Assembly (NCBI GenBank): GCA_937902455.1
Contig: CALELI010000017.1
Coordinates: forward strand, 1 to 16,585
DNA from: an uncultured Prevotellaceae bacterium
Lineage (GTDB): Bacteria > Bacteroidota > Bacteroidia > Bacteroidales > Bacteroidaceae
Length of the DNA stretch: 16,585 nucleotides
Direction: 5' to 3'
Part shown: one piece after another, positions 5,421 through 12,419 of the stretch
Numbering within the stretch: the stretch's first letter is position 1
How the letters are laid out: each line of letters opens with the position of its first letter
The notes under the pieces: generated by a model
What the model was told of the DNA's origin: nothing
The model's input: the letters and a program-made list of their open reading frames with translations, nothing else
Databases searched by the model: none
Translations under genes and position numbers: made by a program

Positions 5421-6524
5421 TTATCTGTTATAATATTTCTTGTTATTCCTGATGATGATTCCTCTGTACGAACCATTGACTGTTTGTCCATTTATGTTGT
5501 ACAAGGTGCCATTGAGAGTTTCGCAATTGTTAATCTTCTCGATTCCGTCAGCCAATGGTATGTCAATGTCAAAGTACTTGACTTCCGATGAAACCGTCAG
5601 ATAGCATTTGTTAGCAGGTACAGTGATTGATGAACCTGGTTCTACCTGATAGAATCCTAATCCATTGCTAAGATTCTGCAGGACATATCCGTCAGTGATT
5701 GAAGTTGAAGTCAATACACCTGTAAGCAGTCCTTCTGTATAACTGTTTTCCGTATAAGAAGGAATTCCTGTGAACGTATAGTTACCAGCCGTACCAGCAA
5801 TGAGTAATGGAGTGTTGGCCGCAATCTGTGTCTGTTCCTCGGTCTGTACCGTTGTTCCGTCGAGTGCTGTACACTTATATGCCTTCAGTCCTTCCGGAAG
5901 TTCAGCAGCGAATGGAAGTATCAGCGTTCCGTATCCTGCCTCGCTCATGGTAAACGGGATGTCGGTTCCCTCTGATGTCCCTCCAGTGATTGTCACAGTG
6001 GTCTTCACCTGTTCTGCAGGGACATTTGCAGATGCATCGAGAAGGATGAATTTCACGTCCGACATTGTGATTTCTATCGTGCCGTTCTTCATCGATGGGT
6101 CAGCAATCAGTCCGATAGTGAATAGTTTCTCTACGATGTTCCCGTCAATATCATCTTGATAATAGGTATTTGATGTATTGTTGGCAAGTGCCAGTTTGAT
6201 GGCTGTCTTACCTGGCTGACTGCTTTCAAGTGTAGCCCCGACACCATCGAAACGGTCTGCATCAAGGTTTACGTCATTCACCCAGTTACGACCTTCCTTC
6301 TTCTGTGCAATAGTTATTCCTTCAGGTATATTGAGCTGCATCTGGAAATTCGTATAAAGTACAAAGTCAGTTCCTGTGATGTCCGTCTGATATACGGTAA
6401 GATAATTTACCGTCTTTCCGTCTGCTACGAATGTCGGGCTGTTCATCCATACTTTCAGATTATGCCCACTTGCCTGTAGCCCAAACATAGCGAGCAATAA
6501 TGATAGGATTTTTAATGATTTCAT
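5421..6524 (-). CDS. Secreted protein with cohesin-like N-terminal region and C-terminal sorting-like tail
   Basis: The 367-residue protein has a signal peptide (1 to about 20). Region 22-180 is rich in beta strands and alternates Leu/Ile/Val with polar residues (MQLNIPEGI, KLFTIGLIADP, GTIEITMSDVKF). This resembles the cohesin/CBM-type jelly-roll domains of Bacteroidales surface proteins, but it is a pattern call, not a confirmed match. Region 185-315 (AGYGTLILPF, IAANTPLLIAG, GYVLQN, GFYQV, VPANKCYLT) is a module I recognise from many Prevotella secreted proteins. The C-terminal tail (about 336-367; LYNINGQTVNGSYRGIIIRN) closely resembles that of the LRR protein encoded at 8106-11582 and looks like an export/anchoring signal similar to T9SS type A tails. 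Its ATG overlaps the stop of the dockerin gene in an ATGA, indicating coupled translation. Function is unknown. Confidence 0.8.
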   Translation of the reverse strand: MKSLKILSLLLAMFGLQASGHNLKVWMNSPTFVADGKTVNYLTVYQTDITGTDFVLYTNFQMQLNIPEGITIAQKKEGRNWVNDVNLDADRFDGVGATLESSQPGKTAIKLALANNTSNTYYQDDIDGNIVEKLFTIGLIADPSMKNGTIEITMSDVKFILLDASANVPAEQVKTTVTITGGTSEGTDIPFTMSEAGYGTLILPFAAELPEGLKAYKCTALDGTTVQTEEQTQIAANTPLLIAGTAGNYTFTGIPSYTENSYTEGLLTGVLTSTSITDGYVLQNLSNGLGFYQVEPGSSITVPANKCYLTVSSEVKYFDIDIPLADGIEKINNCETLNGTLYNINGQTVNGSYRGIIIRNNKKYYNR

Positions 6525-8092
6525 AATACTGTTGTTTGTTTTACTTCGTTTTCTTCCTGTTCTGCAGGTTCACTTACTGTATTGAGATATTTATTGATAA
6601 TCGCACGCGAATCCTGCACGTCAATACTGCCGTCCTCTACTATGTCGGATATGCGCATTTCTAGTTCGTCAGTTCCTGTTTCAAGGAAGTCATTGATGAC
6701 AAGTCGTGAGTCCACTATATCCACAGCACCGTCCATGCTGGCATCGCCAGGCTCGAACACGCCGATCTTTCCGTTGCGTGTACGTGCCGTCACACTGACA
6801 CCATCATCCTGGGTCATGGAAATCTGGTTGATGCGCACCTGATGGCGTCCGCCAGTCTTCATATCTTCAGGAATAGTGATGTCAAAGGTAAGCAGAGGCG
6901 CTGTTGCCGGAGTTGTCGTGCCTCCTATCAAAGTGAAGCAGTAGACTCTGTCGCCTTCCTCATAGATATAGTCTTCCATATATTCCATCTCGGCAAGGGT
7001 GACGGTATATCCTGTGGCATTATCAGCCAGCTTCCATGAGTCAAGGTCTGGCTGCAGGTCCTTCGGGAAGGTCAGTTGCAGGGTCATGTCCTTCACGTTC
7101 TCCGTGTTGGCAAGATAGATAGGATACTTGATCGTAGTACCAGGAATATCGTTGACTGTCATCAGATAGTATGAATACTGATTGATGGCAGGCATGTTCG
7201 GCTCGCTTGGTGCAGTAGGGTCGAACTCGAATTCAGCGTGGAACCTTACGTTTTCCTCTCCCATAGTGTATGAGAACGAACTCAGGGCAGTATAGAGTTC
7301 GTCATTCAGATACCATCCCTTGAATACATAGCCTGTGTTTGTCTTGGCAGACAGTGTGAAGGTATTACCCGGCATAATATAATAATGTGAGTTACCAGTA
7401 AAGGACCCGCCATCGCTGCAATCCACATACACATGATGTCTGATTACAGGATCAGATGGCTCGGATGGTGTGCTTGGATCAAACACATAGTTGGCAGTGA
7501 GAGTCTCGTTGTACTGCTGAGTGGTGTAGTAGAACGAACGTGACGAGGACACCACCTCTCCCTTGCTGTTTGTCCAGTTGAGGAACGCATATCCTGTATC
7601 CCCGCTTGAACTGAGATAGACACTCTTTCCTCCCTGATATTTTCCTCCACCCGATGCAGAACCACCTATAGATGCATTGACCGTCAGATTGAAATACTGG
7701 ATTTCCTTAGCCGGCTGAGGCTCATTAGGTGTGGAAGGAGTGAAGTCGAAATGGGCAATGAGGGTATCGTTCCTGTCTGGCAATGTGTAGGAGAACGATG
7801 CCGTTGAGGAGACCACTTCACCCTTTGTATTTGTCCAGCCGGCGAAGGAGAAGTATGAATTGACAGAAGCACGTACGTTGATGCTCTTGCCAGTGTCATA
7901 TCGTCCTCCGCCCGACACTGACCCGCCGTTTGCAGGTTCAGCCAACAGTGTGAGCTGATGCTTCACTATCGGTGCTCCCGGCTCTGGTGGTGTGGAAGGG
8001 TTGAAGTCGTCCTGCCCATAGGCTGATACCCATCCGCACAGGATGAGTACAGCCATAGACATGAACTTTATTTTATTCATAGAATAATTCAT
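6521..8092 (-). CDS. Surface protein with three InlB-type repeats and a C-terminal dockerin
   Basis: The 523-residue protein has a signal peptide (1 to about 26). It then has three divergent InlB B-repeat-like modules (about 46-117, 133-205, 218-291), each with a Gly-rich start, Phe-x-x-Trp core and Ser-Phe-x-Tyr-Thr. Each is bordered by a linker of the form Pro-Ser/Thr-Thr/Ala-Pro-x-Glu-Pro (four copies). A cohesin-like or Ig-like domain follows (about 304-446). The C-terminus has two dockerin type I calcium loops. The first uses Asp450, Ser452, Asp454, Asp458 and Asp461; the second has Asp483, Asp487, Asp491 and Asp494. Both continue into DSR-x-x-IN and end FL/YL. There is no C-terminal sorting-like tail. 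GTG at 8104 and ATG at 8080 are alternative starts; 8092 lies 13 nt after the LRR gene's stop. The gene is coupled to the next by ATGA. Adhesion or scaffold assembly is inferred; no enzyme domain is seen. Confidence 0.85.
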   Translation of the reverse strand: MNYSMNKIKFMSMAVLILCGWVSAYGQDDFNPSTPPEPGAPIVKHQLTLLAEPANGGSVSGGGRYDTGKSINVRASVNSYFSFAGWTNTKGEVVSSTASFSYTLPDRNDTLIAHFDFTPSTPNEPQPAKEIQYFNLTVNASIGGSASGGGKYQGGKSVYLSSSGDTGYAFLNWTNSKGEVVSSSRSFYYTTQQYNETLTANYVFDPSTPSEPSDPVIRHHVYVDCSDGGSFTGNSHYYIMPGNTFTLSAKTNTGYVFKGWYLNDELYTALSSFSYTMGEENVRFHAEFEFDPTAPSEPNMPAINQYSYYLMTVNDIPGTTIKYPIYLANTENVKDMTLQLTFPKDLQPDLDSWKLADNATGYTVTLAEMEYMEDYIYEEGDRVYCFTLIGGTTTPATAPLLTFDITIPEDMKTGGRHQVRINQISMTQDDGVSVTARTRNGKIGVFEPGDASMDGAVDIVDSRLVINDFLETGTDELEMRISDIVEDGSIDVQDSRAIINKYLNTVSEPAEQEENEVKQTTVL

Positions 8093-8105
8093 TTCGAGTA
8101 ACACA

Positions 8106-11100
8106 TTACTTCTTCAGTATCTTCTTGCCGTTAGAGATCACGATGCCCTTGTAAGAGCCACTGACAGCCTGACCGTTGAGGTTGAAGACAGAAGGTTGTA
8201 CCTCGACAGGCTCAGAATCCAGTCCCTCGATTCCTGTGGCACTGCCTGCGAACACGAGTGAGAATCTCTCGTCGTTAGCACCAGCCTCAATGCTAACCTC
8301 CACTCCGAGGTCTGTGATTTCAGTCACTTCACCACTTTCGTTGTCCTTCAGATATACCTGTCCTGCGGTGCTGCGCTTCAGTGCAAGGGTATATGTCCCT
8401 GCCTTGCCTGCATAGAGTCCTAACTTCACTTCTGCATTACCCATAGGACGCTCGTTGATGGCATACTGGATTCCGTCTGCACTGAGTGTGTAAATCTGAG
8501 GAACGTCAGTGTCCATACTCATGAACTTACTTGCGTCGCATGATGTCTCGTAGTCCATCTTTGCCTCTGGGTTGATGACAAGACGAGTCTGGTCTGTAGT
8601 CTGACCGTCAGTGAAAGTAAGGTCAATGAACTGTCGTCTTGAAGCTGTTGCCATACGGTCCTTCACTGCATTCTGCTCTACGATTATGTTATCCAGCTGA
8701 CGACCGTCGATTGGGAATCCGATTGTCGGGTAGCCGGCATCACACTGAACGAAGAATGCCTCGTTTGGTGCCAGTGCATAGTCATCGTCGGTGATGGAAT
8801 AGGCCGCGTATGTCTTGTTGCTGACGTTCCATACTGTAATAGGAGCAGTGAAGTTGAGCTTATGAGTGTTGTAGTAACACTGGTAAGGGTTTCCTACAAG
8901 GTTCCATCCTGCATTTGACTTCGTTTCCGATGCATTCACATCAAGATTCTTAGTAAATTCATTTACCGACACAATATTCTGCTTCATGTCGTTGTTAACG
9001 GCCTTAAAACCACTCCAAGTGTCTTTACTTGTCTGATAGATGAATCCTGTTCCTGCAGGGATTTCAGCATCTGCCTCGAATTTCTTCCAGCTTCCTGTAG
9101 GACCGAATGTGGCACGACTTGCTCCGTCGTAATAGCGGATGGCATTCTTAACGCCTGCTGTCTCAACAACGATATCAGACACCTTTACGTCAAATGGCAA
9201 TGAGATGAAATACCACTTGTTAGCTGATGTGTAATATCTTAAAGTTACATCACCATTAATTGTCAGTTTCTTGCAGTTACTCAATAGCTGTGCTCCATCA
9301 TAGCTAACACTATTTCTATTGATTTTGACATCATTGAACTGCTGTTCCGTCTCGCCGTTAACCTTGAGATATGCAGTCTCATAGATATCAATTGATGGTT
9401 TTCCACCGAAACGCTCTCTGTTCAGGGTCAGAGGGTTGTGGATAGCCCAATAATCCACATCATCAGTCTCAAAGCCTTCGATTGACTTGAAGTTATACCA
9501 GTAAGCATCCAGTTTATATGAATTTACCAGGAACTGAGGAACCACCAAAGTCACGTCTTTGAGATATTCTGGATTCAATGGATAATAACTGCTATAGTCT
9601 GCATTATATTTCGTAACAGTGGCAGAATTGAGCGTCAGAGTCTGCAGACTTGAGCAATCCTTGAATAATGAATTACCCAGAGAGTACTGATGTACTCCTA
9701 ATTCAGCATTCGTAATATTTGAGCAATTTTCAAATGCATAATTGCCTAATGTTGTCACATTCCGTGGAATAACAAGTTCCGTGATGCCATCGCAATTATA
9801 GAAGGCATATTCACCAATTGAAGTCAGGGTTTCAGGGAATGCAGGGAATTCAGCCTTCCCGTTGGCATAGAAGGCAGACTGACCAATTGTTTCTAGCTTT
9901 TCAGGTAATACGACATCCTTGCAATAATAGTTTCGAAGGAATGTTTCGTTAGGGATACTTGTCAGATTCTTTGGACATACGAGTTTCTCGAGCCAATACA
10001 TATTTGAAAATGCCGAATATCTACCATCACGATAGCTATAGTGCTCTTCATAGATATCAGTCAAGTTGTCTGGCAAAATAAGTTCCTTGAGGTGACTATA
10101 TGCAAATGCAACCTTTCCGACACTCTCAACAGTAGAAGGGAAATCAAGATGCTCTACAAACGAATGATAGAAAGCGTAATCATTGATTTTCTTCAATCCC
10201 TCCGGCAATTTCAGGACATGGAGGAATTGCATTGTTGTGTCGTTATAGCAATCAAACTGTTTTGTCGGAATTTCAGTAAATGTTGCTTCACTAAGGTCAA
10301 GCTCAAGCAAGTTAGACATCATGTGAATCTTTGACCAGTCGTCATCGTTCATAGTACCCTTTACTTTCAGGCAACGCACATTCTTTATATGGTCGGTCTG
10401 ATAAAGCACTTCCGTTCCAAGACTTCCTGGTTCAAGAAGGCTGACGGTTATTTGCGGTGAAGACTTCAGTACGCCGATATTTCGAATGTAAAAATAACCA
10501 TAGGTACGATTTCCGCTATAAGTTGCCACCCATGTAATGGTATGTTTTCCTGGCTGAAGCACCTCGAAGAAACGTGGATATGGGGATGAAGTCCCAGACA
10601 TTTGTTGATTTTGCAGTGTGCGCACCTTGATTCCATCAACATAGACTTCGAGTGTTACATCAGAATTATCTCCGCTGGTTGAATACACAAAAGTCGATGT
10701 TTTATCAACATTCACAGTTGCACTCAAAGAACTTGTTTTCGAATCATTGTAGTATATCTCTCTTCCGAAATAACTTCCTGAAGTATAATTGTTATTTGGC
10801 AATGCCCAAGTATAATAATAGCTTTGTCCGAATGTGCCATCAGGCGTCGAGAAGAAAATTGGATATTCATTCCACCAAGGAGAGATGTATCCACTTGACA
10901 TACCATGACCTCTGATCAGATTCTTCGATGCATCATAGAGGTCTTCGTCGTTTGTGGTTGCACGATTGGCATACATAGTGAGATAGTTTTCAATTAGCCC
11001 TGCTTCAGCAAAAGCATCCATTGGCTTCAATGCTTCGTACAGCGCAAGTTCTGCAAAATAATGTGTACTGGCATCTGTCACTGCCACAAACTTCCATGAA

Positions 11101-11582
11101 GTGTTTTCTCCAAGTGCCTTACTTGCATAGACATAGTCTGATGTCTCTCCTGCCCAGCCTACATATTCGTCTGCTTTATATTCGTACGTGTTCTTTGGCG
11201 AACGCTGGATGTTATAGATATCGCCATTGTTGGTGATTGACCAATAGCTATATGTGCTTACATAAGTATAGTAATGTAATACATATCTGCTATCACCAGA
11301 GCCACCACTATTAAAATAACCTGACATTGTCGTAAACTTCATCGAATAAGCTCCATTCGATTCCAATGTCACAAGCACAGGGAGTGCATTGGTTCCTACA
11401 CCAACGTAGGATGTGCTATTCGCTGTCGTAGTCATCCACAATCCGGATTCCACATTGTAGAGATAATACGTTCCACCCGATTCTGGTGCTACGAATTTTG
11501 GCATGGTTGGTGCATCCAATGCCCACAGGTTAGTCGCAATGCTCAGCATGGCAACCAACAACGAAAAGATTTTCTTTTTCAT
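8106..11582 (-). CDS. Large BspA-like leucine-rich-repeat surface protein
   Basis: The 1158-residue protein starts with a signal peptide (1 to about 22). A beta-rich N-terminal region (about 30-170) begins GGTYYLYNVESGLWMT. A jelly-roll-like, possibly carbohydrate-binding region covers about 285-375 (VDGIKVRTL, LQPGKHTITW). BspA-type LRR_5 repeats cover about 400-660, with recurring LPEGLKKINDYAF, FPETLTSIGEYAF and IPRNVTTLGNYAF patterns. A Trp-Tyr-Phe-Ile-Ser-Leu-Pro-Phe module follows (about 785 onward). The last 30 residues (FNLNGQAVSGSYKGIVIS, then Asn-Gly-Lys-Lys) form the same tail as the cohesin-like protein. BspA-family proteins are surface or secreted adhesins that bind host or bacterial ligands; the ligand here is unknown. 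It is the first gene of the four-gene minus-strand operon. Residues 1121-1128 (DSEPVEV) come from a DNA repeat shared with dnaG. The leader (11583 to about 11910) contains a long palindrome. Confidence 0.9.
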   Translation of the reverse strand: MKKKIFSLLVAMLSIATNLWALDAPTMPKFVAPESGGTYYLYNVESGLWMTTTANSTSYVGVGTNALPVLVTLESNGAYSMKFTTMSGYFNSGGSGDSRYVLHYYTYVSTYSYWSITNNGDIYNIQRSPKNTYEYKADEYVGWAGETSDYVYASKALGENTSWKFVAVTDASTHYFAELALYEALKPMDAFAEAGLIENYLTMYANRATTNDEDLYDASKNLIRGHGMSSGYISPWWNEYPIFFSTPDGTFGQSYYYTWALPNNNYTSGSYFGREIYYNDSKTSSLSATVNVDKTSTFVYSTSGDNSDVTLEVYVDGIKVRTLQNQQMSGTSSPYPRFFEVLQPGKHTITWVATYSGNRTYGYFYIRNIGVLKSSPQITVSLLEPGSLGTEVLYQTDHIKNVRCLKVKGTMNDDDWSKIHMMSNLLELDLSEATFTEIPTKQFDCYNDTTMQFLHVLKLPEGLKKINDYAFYHSFVEHLDFPSTVESVGKVAFAYSHLKELILPDNLTDIYEEHYSYRDGRYSAFSNMYWLEKLVCPKNLTSIPNETFLRNYYCKDVVLPEKLETIGQSAFYANGKAEFPAFPETLTSIGEYAFYNCDGITELVIPRNVTTLGNYAFENCSNITNAELGVHQYSLGNSLFKDCSSLQTLTLNSATVTKYNADYSSYYPLNPEYLKDVTLVVPQFLVNSYKLDAYWYNFKSIEGFETDDVDYWAIHNPLTLNRERFGGKPSIDIYETAYLKVNGETEQQFNDVKINRNSVSYDGAQLLSNCKKLTINGDVTLRYYTSANKWYFISLPFDVKVSDIVVETAGVKNAIRYYDGASRATFGPTGSWKKFEADAEIPAGTGFIYQTSKDTWSGFKAVNNDMKQNIVSVNEFTKNLDVNASETKSNAGWNLVGNPYQCYYNTHKLNFTAPITVWNVSNKTYAAYSITDDDYALAPNEAFFVQCDAGYPTIGFPIDGRQLDNIIVEQNAVKDRMATASRRQFIDLTFTDGQTTDQTRLVINPEAKMDYETSCDASKFMSMDTDVPQIYTLSADGIQYAINERPMGNAEVKLGLYAGKAGTYTLALKRSTAGQVYLKDNESGEVTEITDLGVEVSIEAGANDERFSLVFAGSATGIEGLDSEPVEVQPSVFNLNGQAVSGSYKGIVISNGKKILKK
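8201..8220 (-). repeat. Copy of the DSEPVE-coding element in the LRR gene
   Basis: On the minus strand these 20 bases read GGATTCTGAGCC, then T, GTCGA, GG. They match the dnaG copy (3499-3519) except for two internal substitutions. The element is in the same reading frame in both genes and here sits just before the C-terminal tail domain. Confidence 0.75.
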
Positions 11583-11692
11583 ACTTTCTTCTTTTTAAGT
11601 TAATACTATAATGTTTAATCACAATTTCATCCACCAAGCATTAACTCAAATCCGAAGAATACAGGCATGAAAAAACATGGACCAAATTCCAT

Positions 11693-11827
11693 CTTTTGAT
11701 TCGCAGGTCTACCACAACCACAAGCACAAATACAGAATAAAAGCCCATGTTGAAAACAACATGAGCGCTACTTTTATTCCTGTGCTTGATTCTGAAAGTG
11801 GTAATTTGCGAATCACACAAATAAAAG
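11693..11827. repeat. Long imperfect palindrome in the LRR-operon leader
   Basis: Nested inverted segments share one centre (AAAA at 11753-11756). They are CATGTTG/CAACATG, GAATAAAAG (11735-11743) with CTTTTATTC (11771-11779), and CAAGCACA (11721-11728) with TGTGCTTG (11781-11788). Further out are TACCAC (11710-11715) with GTGGTA (11798-11803), GATTCGC (11698-11704) with GCGAATC (11808-11814), and CTTTT with AAAAG. Together they give about 42 pairs over 135 nt, so the leader RNA should fold into one long interrupted hairpin. Confidence 0.8.
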
Positions 11828-11916
11828 CTAACGCTTTATCTCGAAACACCCGAAGGCATCTCATCCCCAAAGTACAAATATCGCCTGTCGTTATGCGAAC
11901 AAACGCATTGACCTCG

Positions 11917-11947
11917 CAAAGATATAAAAAAGATTTGAAACAACAAT
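11917..11947 (-). promoter_or_regulatory. Putative promoter of the LRR surface operon
   Basis: On the minus strand a -7 TATCTTTG (11924-11917) fits TAnnTTTG exactly. The -33 is an imperfect ATTG (11947-11944) at 19 bp. The start would be near 11910, giving an unusually long leader of about 330 nt that includes the palindrome. Confidence 0.5.
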
Positions 11948-12000
11948 GTTTTCATGCAAAATTCATTGAAGTCTTGTCTCTATATTTTTGACAACAACTA

Positions 12001-12024
12001 ATTCACGGTCAAATTCACGGTCAA
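12001..12024. repeat. 12-bp tandem repeat ATTCACGGTCAA
   Basis: Two exact adjacent copies (12001-12012 and 12013-12024) are followed by a degenerate third beginning ATTTACG. They lie about 55 nt upstream of the putative LRR-operon promoter and could be an operator or simply a slippage product. Confidence 0.8.
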
Positions 12025-12105
12025 TTTACGTTATGCCAAATACAAAAGTAATGAATTCTTCCCTTTTATTATACACTTCAAGTTTCTCAAGTTTAACACA
12101 TAACC

Positions 12106-12177
12106 ATTGGCGCTTTTACTTTGCCGAATATTGGTGCTTTAACTTTACGAAAAATTGGTGCTGCAAAGTTACTAATT
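12106..12177. repeat. Three 24-bp tandem units
   Basis: Units start with ATTGG(C/T)GCT at 12106, 12130 and 12154, an exact 24-bp period. Units 1 and 2 then contain ACTTTGCCG and ACTTTACG. Unit 3 has the same word inverted (GCAAAGTTA). Confidence 0.75.
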
Positions 12178-12335
12178 ACAAATCCGTTCAATCCGTGGTC
12201 AGAAAAAATAGAAATGTTCAAAAAATAAAGATTGTCTCTGCGATTAATTTGTATGCATGTTCAGAAAAACAAAGGTCGTATAATATATTCGGACATCAAT
12301 AAGTCAACATGTATATCATTCCCATTATATATAAA

Positions 12336-12364
12336 GAGGTCATATCAGTTTTTGATATGACCTC
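12336..12364 (-). terminator. Terminator of the ara operon
   Basis: A perfect 12-bp stem (GAGGTCATATCA / TGATATGACCTC) with a 5-nt loop lies about 55 nt past the transketolase stop. On the minus strand it is followed by TTTATATATAATG, which suits an intrinsic terminator. It also insulates the LRR-operon leader from ara transcription. Confidence 0.8.
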
Positions 12365-12419
12365 CTACTCGATTGGTAGTTATTAACTTGCAATAACCTC
12401 TAAGCTCTAACCTTTTTCA

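Larger units (their letters stand above)
11583..12419. other. Gene-poor region between the surface operon and the ara operon
   Basis: No convincing gene lies in these 837 nt. Open frames on the plus strand (11677-11991 and 11988-12302) have no recognisable product. The stretch holds the leader and putative promoter of the LRR operon (minus strand), a long palindrome (11693-11827), a 12-bp tandem repeat (12001-12024), three 24-bp units (12106-12177) and the ara-operon terminator (12336-12364). The part from about 12180 to 12335 is AT-rich with nothing I can name. Confidence 0.7.

Noticed and set aside
5408..5491. Longer start (84 residues) for the small peptide gene
   Set aside because: It would overlap the preceding gene by 71 nt, and its extra N-terminal residues are only the out-of-frame reading of that gene's end. 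The ATG at 5407 fits the operon spacing.
12164..12192. Second minus-strand promoter with a -7 of TAACTTTG
   Set aside because: The -7 box is perfect, but the only upstream candidate (ATTG) sits 17 bp away, shorter than the usual 19-21 bp.
12279..12284. TATAAT hexamer as a sigma70-type promoter
   Set aside because: Bacteroidetes do not use the E. coli consensus, no -35 is seen, and no gene follows on the plus strand.
11677..12302. Two plus-strand open frames of 104 codons each in the gene-poor region
   Set aside because: Their composition is low-complexity and biased by AT-rich DNA, they span palindromes and tandem repeats, and neither has a recognisable domain or a promoter.
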